DNA of 5,981 nt from Sphingomonas sp. (lineage in GTDB: Bacteria; Pseudomonadota; Alphaproteobacteria; Sphingomonadales; Sphingomonadaceae): positions 1 to 5,981 of the forward strand of contig JAPJRE010000262.1 in the NCBI GenBank assembly GCA_030824725.1. Direction: 5' to 3'. Positions 1-5,981 of this stretch are shown in pieces. Position 1 is the first letter of the stretch. Every line of letters begins with the position of its first letter. A program made the position numbers and the translations under genes. The notes under the pieces were generated by a model that saw only the letters and a program-made list of their open reading frames with translations, was not told the origin of the DNA and did no database searches.

Positions 1-86
1 ATAAATAGGAAGTGGGGCCTTGCAGGTGGGGCTCAGTTTCTGCTGCGGCGCGGTAACTAATTAATTTATAAATCTATTTTTTAGCC
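1..86. other. Non-coding left edge, AT-rich at 54-83
   Basis: No confident gene is visible. Bases 54-83 are strongly AT-rich, unlike the operon, and include the perfect 10-base palindrome ATTTATAAAT (64-73) and a run of six T (77-82). A plus-strand frame is open from base 1 to a TAA at 58-60; it could be the tail of a gene beginning left of the window, but 19 codons are too few to judge. If 87-109 is an attachment site, this segment would be the end of the integrated element. Confidence 0.35.
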
Positions 87-109
87 GTTCGATTCCTGCA
101 ACCGCACCA
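87..109 (+). other. tRNA 3'-end-like fragment, candidate attachment site
   Basis: This 23-base stretch starts with the T-loop consensus GTTCGATTC (87-95) and ends with CGCACCA (103-109), as the 3' end of an alphaproteobacterial tRNA gene with encoded CCA does. Between T-loop and CCA it is one base shorter than a normal tRNA. The bases upstream (83-86) do not form the 5' half of the T-stem, and no anticodon or D-arm is present. It is therefore not a tRNA gene but a fragment. From memory it resembles Thr- or Leu-type tRNA ends; I cannot decide which. Such isolated 3' ends are typical of the distal attachment site of an element integrated into a tRNA gene. A chance match is possible. Confidence 0.4.
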
Positions 110-145
110 TTTCTCGATCCCAGACAATCCCATACGACTTTGTAA

Positions 146-169
146 ACCGCAGAAATCTGCGGTATTTTT
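146..169 (+). terminator. Hairpin with T-tract, probable intrinsic terminator
   Basis: The inverted repeat ACCGCAG (146-152) and CTGCGGT (157-163) encloses a 4-base loop (AAAT). One A and five T follow on the plus strand (164-169), the form of a rho-independent terminator for rightward transcription. Read on the minus strand the hairpin is followed only by TTTACAAAG, a poor T-tract, so as a terminator for the mrp operon, whose last stop is about 55 bases away, it would be weak; it may still act in both directions. No rightward gene within the window uses it. It would suit a tRNA gene whose 3' end once lay at 87-109. Confidence 0.6.
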
Positions 170-217
170 CAGCCGTCCGGTTCGTAATCGCTCGTTTCGT
201 CCCACTGCAGCGCAAGA

Positions 218-631
218 TCAGGTATTCGCGGTCGAGGCGGGTGTGTCGCGCCGGGGCGCCTCGAACGTCGCCCAATCGCCTTCGCCGCCTGGGCGCGGCG
301 GTGGCCCGGCGATGCTGTCGGGCTCGTTGATCGCCCCGACCCGGACACGGTGGAGATGCACCTTCGCGATCATGTTCGCGGAAATCGGCGCTGTGATGAA
401 CAGGAACAGCGAGATCAGCAACTCGTGCGCGGTCCAGATGCCCAGCCGCGCCTGGAAATAGACCACCGAGGCGAGCAGCAGCGCCCCCAGCCCGAGCGTC
501 GTCGCCTTGGTGGGGCCGTGCAGCCGCTCCATCGTCGAGGGCAGGCGCACCAGGCCCCAGCTGCCCATCAGGGCGAAGCTGCCTCCCAACAACAGGAGTG
601 CGACGATGACGCTGTCGGCGATGATCTTCAT
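218..631 (-). CDS. mrpG: Mrp antiporter subunit G, last gene of the operon
   Basis: Small three-helix membrane subunit of the Mrp antiporter. It has 137 residues, a little longer than the roughly 100-120 of many MrpG proteins. Helix 1 is at about 5-25, followed by the family signature GSWGLVRLPSTMERLHGPTK (23-42), helix 2 at about 45-60 and helix 3 at about 68-88, which ends in FITAPISANMIAK with the conserved P82. The extra length is a polar, Pro/Gly/Arg-rich tail (about 104-137) with no recognisable domain, probably disordered and cytoplasmic. The ATG at 631 overlaps the mrpF stop and has a GGAGA site 9 bases upstream. It is the last gene: beyond its TGA the sequence loses the operon's GC-rich coding character. 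Confidence 0.94.
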   Translation of the reverse strand: MKIIADSVIVALLLLGGSFALMGSWGLVRLPSTMERLHGPTKATTLGLGALLLASVVYFQARLGIWTAHELLISLFLFITAPISANMIAKVHLHRVRVGAINEPDSIAGPPPRPGGEGDWATFEAPRRDTPASTANT

Positions 632-897
632 TCGACGATGTCTCCGCGCAGGATGAACTTGCAATAGGCGATCGTGCTGACGAAGCCCACCATCGCGAGC
701 AGCAGCGCCGCCTCGAAATACGTGTCGTTCCCGCCGATCATGCCGATCAGCACGATTAGCGCGATCGCGTTGATGACCATGGTGTCCAGCGCCATGATCC
801 GGTCGCCGAGCGCCGGCCCGCGCAGCAGCCGCCACCCGTTCAGCAGCAGCGCGAGGGCGACGCAGCCCGCGGCGATATGCAAGGCCACCCCGATCAT
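628..897 (-). CDS. mrpF: Mrp antiporter subunit F
   Basis: Small three-helix membrane subunit of the Mrp antiporter. It has 89 residues, usual for the family. The hallmark is RLLRGPALGDRIMALDTM (24-41) between helix 1 and helix 2, with the conserved D32 and D38; acidic residues here are implicated in cation transport in the family. Helix 2 (about 41-56) and helix 3 (about 60-78) follow. The start at 897 is set by the 4-base overlap with the mrpE stop. Unlike its neighbours it has no clear Shine-Dalgarno sequence upstream, only a weak GGGTG, so ribosomes finishing mrpE probably re-initiate here. The stop overlaps the mrpG start. The longer frame up to 1410 is an off-frame shadow of mrpE. Confidence 0.94.
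   Translation of the reverse strand: MIGVALHIAAGCVALALLLNGWRLLRGPALGDRIMALDTMVINAIALIVLIGMIGGNDTYFEAALLLAMVGFVSTIAYCKFILRGDIVE
641..645 (-). promoter_or_regulatory. Ribosome binding site of mrpG
   Basis: On the minus strand this reads GGAGA, 9 bases before the mrpG ATG, within the last codons of mrpF. It supports the mrpG start at 631. No comparable site precedes mrpF. Confidence 0.65.
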
Positions 898-1382
898 GCG
901 AACACCCGTTGCAACCGCGCCTCGTAGCGCGCCTTGATCCGTGCGATCTCCGCCGCTTCGTCGCCGACGTCGAGCGCGTGGACCAGCAGGAAGCGCCCAT
1001 CGGCCGATACGTCCGACGATACCGTGCCCGGCGTCAGGCTGATCGTGCCCGCCAGCAGCGTGATCGCCTCGGGCGTGGCCAGGTCGATGGGGACCACCAG
1101 CCAGCGTGCGCGCAGATCGCGGTTGCGGCGGAACAGGATCAGCCACGCGATCTGGAAATTGGCGACCACGATATCGAACAGCACGATCGCCAGAAAGGCG
1201 AGGAAGGCGCGCCCGAAGCGCATCCGCGGCCGGTCGGGCCAGAAAGGCTGGGTGAACTTCGGCAGGACCAATGCGAAGATCGCGCCCAGCACGATACCAC
1301 CTACCGTGATGCTGTTCGCCATCAGCAGCCAGACGATCAGCAGCATCGTGGACAAGGCGGGGTGCGGCAGCAGGGCTCTCAT
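894..1382 (-). CDS. mrpE: Mrp antiporter subunit E
   Basis: Accessory membrane subunit of the Mrp antiporter, part of its cation-handling half. It has 162 residues, typical length. Two hydrophobic stretches follow the start (about 12-40), and another (about 58-84) contains LFDIVVANFQIAWLI. A soluble domain then carries the family hallmark LLAGTISLTPGTVSSDV (109-125, with T117-P118-G119) and ends in a charged helix (about 140-162). The open frame extends much further upstream in the track of the mrpD gene, but that part is an off-frame shadow of mrpD. The ATG at 1382 is chosen because it overlaps the mrpD stop (ATGA) and has a GGGAG site 7 bases upstream. The stop overlaps the mrpF start. Confidence 0.95.
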   Translation of the reverse strand: MRALLPHPALSTMLLIVWLLMANSITVGGIVLGAIFALVLPKFTQPFWPDRPRMRFGRAFLAFLAIVLFDIVVANFQIAWLILFRRNRDLRARWLVVPIDLATPEAITLLAGTISLTPGTVSSDVSADGRFLLVHALDVGDEAAEIARIKARYEARLQRVFA

Positions 1383-2902
1383 CGCGCAGCTCCCAGCACG
1401 GCGGCGACATAGCGCCCGGGGTTCATGATCTGTCGCGCGGTCGCCTGCGTCTGTGCCGTCATCCATCCCGCCGCGACCGTCAGCATGACCAGGATCGCCA
1501 GCAGCGCGATCGGGGCGGTATAATCCCCCCACGCCCGCGCGACGCTGGCGACCGGATCGGTGCCGGGCGGGGACGCCTTCCAGAACAGGCTCGATCCGGC
1601 GCGCGAGAAGCCGACCACCCCGATCAGCGTCGAGCCGAGGATCGTCGCCCAGGTCGCCGGCCAGCCCGGCAGCGCGAAGCTGGCATCGAGGATCAGCAGC
1701 TTGCCGACGAACCCCGCCAGCGGCGGCAGGCCAACCGCGGCGATCGCGGCGGTCATGTACAGCAGCGCCGCCGTGTCCTGTCCGGCGAACCGCGGGCTGG
1801 GCACGATCGCATCGGCATATTGCCCCCGGCGCCGGATCGTCACGTCGGCGACGAGGAACAGCGCCGCCCCGGCCAGCGTCGCCTGCAGGAGGTAATAGAG
1901 CGCGGCGGCCAGCGTCCCCTCGCGCCAGTTGGCAACCGCCATCAGCAGCGTGCCGGTGGAGGCGAGCACCGCGAAGGCGGCCTGCTCCCGCATCCCGCGC
2001 GCCGCGAGCACGCCGACGAAGCCGAGGATCGCGCCCAGCATCGCGGCGGGAAGGAGATAGGGCGCCGGCACCCATGCCGCCGCCCCCGCCTGCGCGCCGA
2101 AGATCAGCGGCACGGTGCGGATCATCGCATAGACGCCGACCTTGGTCATGATCGCGAACAGGGCGGCGACCACCGGCATCGTCGCGGCATAGGTGCGCGG
2201 CATCCAGAGATGGATCGGCACCACCGCCGCCTTGAGCGCGAACACCGCCATCAGCAGCAGCCCGGCGATACGCAGCAGCCCCTGGTCCGCCGCGGCGAGA
2301 CCCGAGACCTTGATCGCGAGATCGGCCATGTTGAGCGTCGCGGTCAGCCCGTAGAGCAGCCCCAGCGCGATCAGGAACAGCGCCGACCCGACGATATTGA
2401 CCACCACATAGGCGACGCCCGCCTTCAGTCGCAGCCCGCCCTGGCCGTGCAGCATCAGGCCATAGGAGGCGATCAGCAGCACCTCGAAGAAGACGAACAG
2501 GTTGAACAGGTCGCCGGTCAGGAACGCGCCGTTCAGGCCCAGCAGCTGGAAGTGGAACAGCGGGTGGAAATGCCAGCCCTTGCGATCCGCGCCGGTGACG
2601 ATCGCATGGCCCAGCACCACCAACGCGAGCACCGCCGCCAGCACCAGCATCAGCGCGGCCAGCCGGTCGACCACCAGCACGATCCCGAACGGCGCGGGCC
2701 AGGCGCCCAGTGCATAGCTGCGGATCGCATCGTCCTGCGCGATGCCGAACAGCGCGAGCGCGGCGGCCAGCATCGCCAGACAGCCGCCGAGCGACACATA
2801 GAGGCTGAAGATCCGCCGTCGCCGCATCATCAGCATCGTCACCGGCGCGACGACGGCGGGGAGGGCGATCGGCGCGACTGGGAGGTGATCGAGCAGAGTC
2901 AT
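1379..2902 (-). CDS. mrpD: Mrp antiporter subunit D
   Basis: Second proton-channel subunit of the Mrp complex, an inner-membrane protein of the NuoM/NuoN-like antiporter family. It has 507 residues, the normal length, and alternating hydrophobic segments consistent with about 14 helices. Key residues in the antiporter fold are E140 in FVFFEVLLIASYG, K224 and H231 in FALKAAVVPIHLWMP, K254 in TKVGVYA and K401 in LPPLAGFVGKLLIL. The helix 10 region reads AVLASTGTLL (311-320), without the polar YHS-type motif of Bacillus MrpD; I believe this is usual in proteobacterial PhaD-type proteins. The open frame runs on to 3295, but the ATG at 2902 is chosen because it overlaps the mrpC stop (ATGA), follows a GGAGG site at 7 bases, and begins the expected hydrophobic N-terminus. 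The stop overlaps the mrpE start. Confidence 0.96.
   Translation of the reverse strand: MTLLDHLPVAPIALPAVVAPVTMLMMRRRRIFSLYVSLGGCLAMLAAALALFGIAQDDAIRSYALGAWPAPFGIVLVVDRLAALMLVLAAVLALVVLGHAIVTGADRKGWHFHPLFHFQLLGLNGAFLTGDLFNLFVFFEVLLIASYGLMLHGQGGLRLKAGVAYVVVNIVGSALFLIALGLLYGLTATLNMADLAIKVSGLAAADQGLLRIAGLLLMAVFALKAAVVPIHLWMPRTYAATMPVVAALFAIMTKVGVYAMIRTVPLIFGAQAGAAAWVPAPYLLPAAMLGAILGFVGVLAARGMREQAAFAVLASTGTLLMAVANWREGTLAAALYYLLQATLAGAALFLVADVTIRRRGQYADAIVPSPRFAGQDTAALLYMTAAIAAVGLPPLAGFVGKLLILDASFALPGWPATWATILGSTLIGVVGFSRAGSSLFWKASPPGTDPVASVARAWGDYTAPIALLAILVMLTVAAGWMTAQTQATARQIMNPGRYVAAVLGAAR
1390..1394 (-). promoter_or_regulatory. Ribosome binding site of mrpE
   Basis: On the minus strand this reads GGGAG, 7 bases before the mrpE ATG, within the last codons of mrpD. 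It supports the short mrpE start at 1382 rather than the long upstream open frame. Confidence 0.7.
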
Positions 2903-3252
2903 GCCGCCGCCTCCGTCTCGGGGTCGGGATCGCCGTCGACCTGGTCCGATCCGCTCTCTAGGAAGCTGCGCAAGGACAGGATGACGGTCAGCGCGGTCAT
3001 GCCGAAGGTGATCACGATCGCGGTCAGCACCAGCGCCTGCGGCAGCGGATCGGCATGGAAGTCGACTCCCTTGGCGTAGAGCGGGGGCTTGTCGACGACC
3101 AGACGACCGATCGCGAACAGGAACAGGTTGACCGCATAGGACAGCAAGGTGAGCCCCAGCACGACCTGGAAGGTGCGCCCGCGCAGCGCCAGATAGATCC
3201 CGCCCGCGATCAGCACGGCGATGGCCGACGCGACCAGAAACTCCAGGCTCAT
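2899..3252 (-). CDS. mrpC: Mrp antiporter subunit C (NuoK-like)
   Basis: Small membrane subunit of the Mrp cation/H+ antiporter, homologous to complex I NuoK, packed between the channel subunits. It has 117 residues, usual for the family, with three membrane helices (about 4-22, 28-50 and 70-95). Family signatures are the LSYAVNLFLFAIG helix with N42 and the motif DPLPQALVLTAIVI at 68-81, which precedes a Thr/Met-rich third helix. The C-terminal tail (about 100-117) is acidic and lacks hydrophobic residues. The ATG overlaps the stop of the A/B fusion (ATGA), and a GGGGAGG ribosome binding site lies 7 bases upstream of it, which fixes the start. The stop overlaps the mrpD start in the same way. 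Nothing is broken or missing. Confidence 0.96.
   Translation of the reverse strand: MSLEFLVASAIAVLIAGGIYLALRGRTFQVVLGLTLLSYAVNLFLFAIGRLVVDKPPLYAKGVDFHADPLPQALVLTAIVITFGMTALTVILSLRSFLESGSDQVDGDPDPETEAAA
2910..2914 (-). promoter_or_regulatory. Ribosome binding site of mrpD
   Basis: On the minus strand this reads GGAGG, 7 bases before the mrpD ATG, inside the acidic and Ala-rich C-terminal codons of mrpC. It decides the mrpD start against the longer open frame that extends to 3295. Confidence 0.8.
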
Positions 3253-5981
3253 GCCTCGTCCTCCCCTTCGGCCTCGGCGGCGCGCTGCGCGACATGGGCG
3301 AGCTGGGCCAGTGCCATCATCACCGCCCCCACCACGACGCAGGCGACGCCCAGGTCGAACAGCATCGCGGTGGCCAGCTCGAACTCGCCGATCAGCGGCA
3401 GGTGGAAATAGCCGAAGCTGCTCGACAGGAACGGCGCGCCGAACACCAGCGAGCCCAGCCCGGTGGCCGCGGCGATCAGCACGCCCGTGCCGATCAGCGC
3501 ATGCTCGCCGAGCTTGCGCCGTTCATCGGTCCAGTCGAAGCCCGAGGCGAGATACTGCAGCAGGATCGCGATCGAGAAGATCAGCGCGGCGACGAACCCG
3601 CCGCCCGGCTGGTTATGGCCGCGCAGGAAGATGTAGCTACCGACCAGCAGCGCCAGCGGCAGCAGCAGCCGCGTCGCCATCACGAACATCATCGGATGCC
3701 GCTCGGGCGAATGGCGATCGCTCGATCGCCAGGCGCGCAGCCGCCGCCCGGCGGTGCCGCGTGCCGCGGGTTCGAGCAGCGCATAGATCGCCAGCCCCGC
3801 GATGCCGAGCACGATGATCTCGCCCATCGTGTCGAAGGCGCGGAAGTCTACCAGCGTGACGTTGACGACGTTGGTGCCGCCCCCGCCTGTATAGCTGTTG
3901 TCCCAGTGGAAGCGGGCGATGCCGGGGCGTTCGGGCCGGGTCATCACCGCCCAGGCCAGCCAGCCGCCGCCCAGCCCGGCCGCAACCGCAAGGGCGCCGT
4001 CGCGCAGCCGTCGTGGGACGCCCGACAGGCGCGGCGGGCTGCCGGGCAGCAGGTGGAGCGCCAGCAGCATCAGCAGGATGGTGACCACTTCTACGGCGAT
4101 CTGGGTCAGCGCCAGGTCGGGCGCGGAAAGGTGGATGAAAGCCAGGGCCATGACGAGGCCGATGACACTGATGAAGATCAGCGCCAGAAAGCGTCGCCGG
4201 TCGACCGCGACGACGGCGGCGACGGCGGCGGTCAGCGCGACCCAGGCGAGGATGGCAACGGGCGAGGCGGGCGTGGTCGCGCGGTCGCCCGCCGGGACGC
4301 CGTATCGCAGCCCGGCATCGATGCCGAGCGCCAGCGCCGCGGCGAACAGCACCAGCAGATAGCGCTGCAGCGATGGGATATGGAGCGTGCCCGACAGCTG
4401 GCGCAGGCCGGCGACCGCCCCCGCCATCCCGGCATCGAACAGCCGCTTGGCGTCGAGCGAGGGCAGGCGCGCCACCACCGCCGCGATTCCCCGGTAGCGG
4501 GCCAGCAGCAGGACTGCGGCAGCGACCGCTCCAAGGCTCATCAGCAATGCCGGGTTGATTCCGTGCCACAGCGCCAGGTGCAGCTCGGGTGCCGTGCCGC
4601 CGGTCACCGCGCGGGTGGCGGCGACGACCAGCGGTCCTGCCAGCGTCATCGGCAGCAGCCCCAGCGCGAGCGCCAGCGCCGCCAGGATCCCGGGCGGGCC
4701 GAGCAGCAGCGCGCCGGGATCATGCGGTGCGGCCACGTCGCCGGTGCGACGCGCGCCGAAATGCAGCGCGACGGCGTAGCGCAGCGAATAGGCCGCCGAC
4801 AGCAGGGCGGCGATGGTGGCGAGCACCGGCACGAGCAACGGCTGTCCGGCGGCCAGCGTGTGCATGCTTTCCTCCAGCATCATCTCCTTGGAGATGAACC
4901 CACCCAGCGGCGGCAGGCCGGCCATCGCCGCCGCCGCCAGCACGCCCAGCGTCGCGGTGAGCGGCAGAATCGCCGCCAGCCCGCCCAGTCGCCGGATGTC
5001 GCGCGTGCCCGTCTCATGGTCGAGGATGCCGGCATGCATGAACAGCGCCGCCTTGAACGCGGCATGGTTGAGGATGTGGAAGATCGCCGCCGTCACCGCC
5101 GCAACGGTGCCAAAGCCGAGCAGCATCACCATCAACCCCAATTGGCTGATCGTCGAATAGGCAAGGATCGCCTTCAGATCGGTGCGGAACAGGGCGACAC
5201 TTGCGCCGAACAGCATCGTCGCCAGCCCGGCGGTGGTGACGATGCCGAACCAGAGGTCGGTCCCCGCCAGCACCGGCCATAGCCGTGCCAGCAGGAATAT
5301 GCCCGCCTTCACCATCGTCGCCGAATGGAGATAGGCGCTCACCGGCGTCGGTGCCGCCATCGCGTGGGGCAGCCAGAAATGGAACGGGAACTGCGCCGAT
5401 TTGGTGAACGCGCCGGCGAGGATCAGGATCAGCATCGGCAGGTACAGGGGCGAAGCCTGCACCGCGTCCGCCCGCGTCAGGATCGTCGCGAGGTCGTAGC
5501 TGCCCGCCGCCTTGCCCAGCAGCAGCATGCCCGCGATCAGCGCCAGACCGCCGCCGCCGGTGATCGTTAGTGCCATCCGCGCGCCCTGCCGCGCCTCCGC
5601 CTTGTCGCGCCAGAACCCGATCAGCAGGAACGAGGCGAGGCTGGTCATCTCCCAGAACACCAGCACCAACAGCACGTTGCGCGACAAAGCGATGCCTACC
5701 ATCGCGCCTTGGAACAGCATCAGGAACGACAGGAAGCGCGCCGTGGACTCGGTCTTCTTCAGATAGCCTTGCGCATAGACGATGACGAGCAGCCCGATGC
5801 CCAGGATCAGGCCGGCGAACAGCAGGGCCAGCGGATCGAGCCAAAGGCTGACCTCCAATCCCAGCGCCGGCAGCCACGGGATCGTCACCTGTGGCGTCCG
5901 CCCGGAAAGCACGGCGGGCGCCTGCGACAGCAAAAGCGCCAGGCCCCCCGCGCTGCACGCTGCGGCAATCCCCATCTGCAC
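3249..5981 (-). CDS. mrpA: Mrp antiporter subunit A fused to subunit B (5' end cut by window edge)
   Basis: Large proton-channel subunit of the Mrp cation/H+ antiporter, an inner-membrane protein related to NuoL of complex I, fused to subunit B. 910 residues are visible; the first codon is a GTG at the window edge, and by comparison with typical MrpA N-termini about 30-40 residues are missing. Numbering from the visible start, the antiporter domain shows E111 in FWEMTSLASF, K194 in AFTKSAQFPFHFWLPH, H219 and K225, K270, K310, H316 and K365 in GGFISKEM, the charged residues of the proton path. The MrpA C-terminal domain has APDLALTQIAVEVV (D622, E631) and the TNVVNV..VDFR.FD..GE block (about 703-721). 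After an Arg-rich linker (737-763), residues 764-910 are a complete MrpB domain with RGHNQPGGGF. The protein ends in an acidic tail and overlaps mrpC by 4 bases. Family assignment is firm; Na+ versus K+ preference cannot be read. Confidence 0.96.
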   Translation of the reverse strand: MQMGIAAACSAGGLALLLSQAPAVLSGRTPQVTIPWLPALGLEVSLWLDPLALLFAGLILGIGLLVIVYAQGYLKKTESTARFLSFLMLFQGAMVGIALSRNVLLVLVFWEMTSLASFLLIGFWRDKAEARQGARMALTITGGGGLALIAGMLLLGKAAGSYDLATILTRADAVQASPLYLPMLILILAGAFTKSAQFPFHFWLPHAMAAPTPVSAYLHSATMVKAGIFLLARLWPVLAGTDLWFGIVTTAGLATMLFGASVALFRTDLKAILAYSTISQLGLMVMLLGFGTVAAVTAAIFHILNHAAFKAALFMHAGILDHETGTRDIRRLGGLAAILPLTATLGVLAAAAMAGLPPLGGFISKEMMLEESMHTLAAGQPLLVPVLATIAALLSAAYSLRYAVALHFGARRTGDVAAPHDPGALLLGPPGILAALALALGLLPMTLAGPLVVAATRAVTGGTAPELHLALWHGINPALLMSLGAVAAAVLLLARYRGIAAVVARLPSLDAKRLFDAGMAGAVAGLRQLSGTLHIPSLQRYLLVLFAAALALGIDAGLRYGVPAGDRATTPASPVAILAWVALTAAVAAVVAVDRRRFLALIFISVIGLVMALAFIHLSAPDLALTQIAVEVVTILLMLLALHLLPGSPPRLSGVPRRLRDGALAVAAGLGGGWLAWAVMTRPERPGIARFHWDNSYTGGGGTNVVNVTLVDFRAFDTMGEIIVLGIAGLAIYALLEPAARGTAGRRLRAWRSSDRHSPERHPMMFVMATRLLLPLALLVGSYIFLRGHNQPGGGFVAALIFSIAILLQYLASGFDWTDERRKLGEHALIGTGVLIAAATGLGSLVFGAPFLSSSFGYFHLPLIGEFELATAMLFDLGVACVVVGAVMMALAQLAHVAQRAAEAEGEDEA
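3260..3266 (-). promoter_or_regulatory. Ribosome binding site of mrpC
   Basis: On the minus strand this reads GGGGAGG and ends 7 bases before the mrpC ATG. It lies inside the last codons of the A/B fusion, where it encodes part of the acidic Gly-Glu-Asp tail, so the tail and the binding site share the same bases. It supports the mrpC start. Confidence 0.8.

Noticed and set aside
1..60. Plus-strand frame open from the left edge to TAA at 58-60, possibly the end of a gene to the left.
   Set aside because: Only 19 codons are visible, with no recognisable motif; too short to call.
33..109. A complete tRNA gene ending at the CCA.
   Set aside because: No D-arm, anticodon arm or 5' acceptor strand can be formed from the AT-rich sequence upstream, and the 5' half of the T-stem does not pair.
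81..275. Minus-strand open frame of 64 codons running past the end of mrpG.
   Set aside because: It starts at a TTG inside mrpG in another frame, has no ribosome binding site I can see, and its second half runs through the hairpin and the tRNA-like fragment. No family resemblance.
1820..3079. Plus-strand open frame of 419 codons opposite mrpD and mrpC.
   Set aside because: Same Gln/Arg/His-rich antisense composition, crossing two well supported genes and their junction.
2903..3295. N-terminal extension of mrpD up to 3295.
   Set aside because: It is the off-frame reading of mrpC and gives Arg- and Gly-rich nonsense. The ATG at 2902 has a ribosome binding site and the ATGA overlap.
3294..5282. 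Plus-strand open frame of 662 codons opposite the mrpA/B fusion.
   Set aside because: It is very rich in Gln, Arg, His and Gly with no hydrophobic core, the usual shadow opposite a GC-rich membrane protein gene. The minus strand carries a clear MrpA.
218..5981. A novel system hidden in the operon.
   Set aside because: All six genes match the known Mrp/Pha antiporter in order, length and motifs. No extra gene is inserted, and no gap is large enough to hold one.

Overview
The window is almost entirely one minus-strand operon. It encodes a multisubunit Mrp (Mnh/Pha) type monovalent cation/H+ antiporter and ends in a short intergenic stretch at the left edge. The very high GC, the dense use of G/C-ending codons and the group-2 gene order with MrpA and MrpB fused (AB, C, D, E, F, G) suggest an alphaproteobacterium, most likely a sphingomonad-like organism. 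The assignment to that group is inference from style and gene order, not a database match.

Layout, in the direction of transcription (right to left): the mrpA/mrpB fusion (3249-5981, cut by the right edge, so its true start and the operon promoter lie outside), mrpC (2899-3252), mrpD (1379-2902), mrpE (894-1382), mrpF (628-897) and mrpG (218-631). All five junctions use the same 4-base overlap, ATGA, in which the start codon of the next gene overlaps the TGA stop of the previous one. Purine-rich ribosome binding sites sit inside the upstream gene for C, D, E and G; mrpF has none that is convincing and probably depends on translational coupling.

The products should form one inner-membrane complex. 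MrpA and MrpD are the two proton-channel subunits related to complex I NuoL/M/N, MrpC is NuoK-like, and the MrpA C-terminus, MrpB, MrpE, MrpF and MrpG build the cation-handling part. The complex exchanges cytoplasmic Na+ (or K+) for external H+, and so supports salt and alkali tolerance and pH homeostasis. I see no missing subunit and no frameshift.

The left 217 bases are different: visibly less GC-rich and without a convincing gene. They hold a hairpin with a T-tract on the plus strand (146-169). They also hold a 23-base stretch (87-109) that looks like the 3' end of a tRNA gene (T-loop through CCA, one base short), with no tRNA body upstream of it and an AT-rich segment directly to its left. 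That is how the far attachment site of an element integrated in a tRNA gene would look, so the left edge may be the junction between a mobile element and the core chromosome. This is the least ordinary part of the window and is a hypothesis. The antiporter operon itself is a known system.
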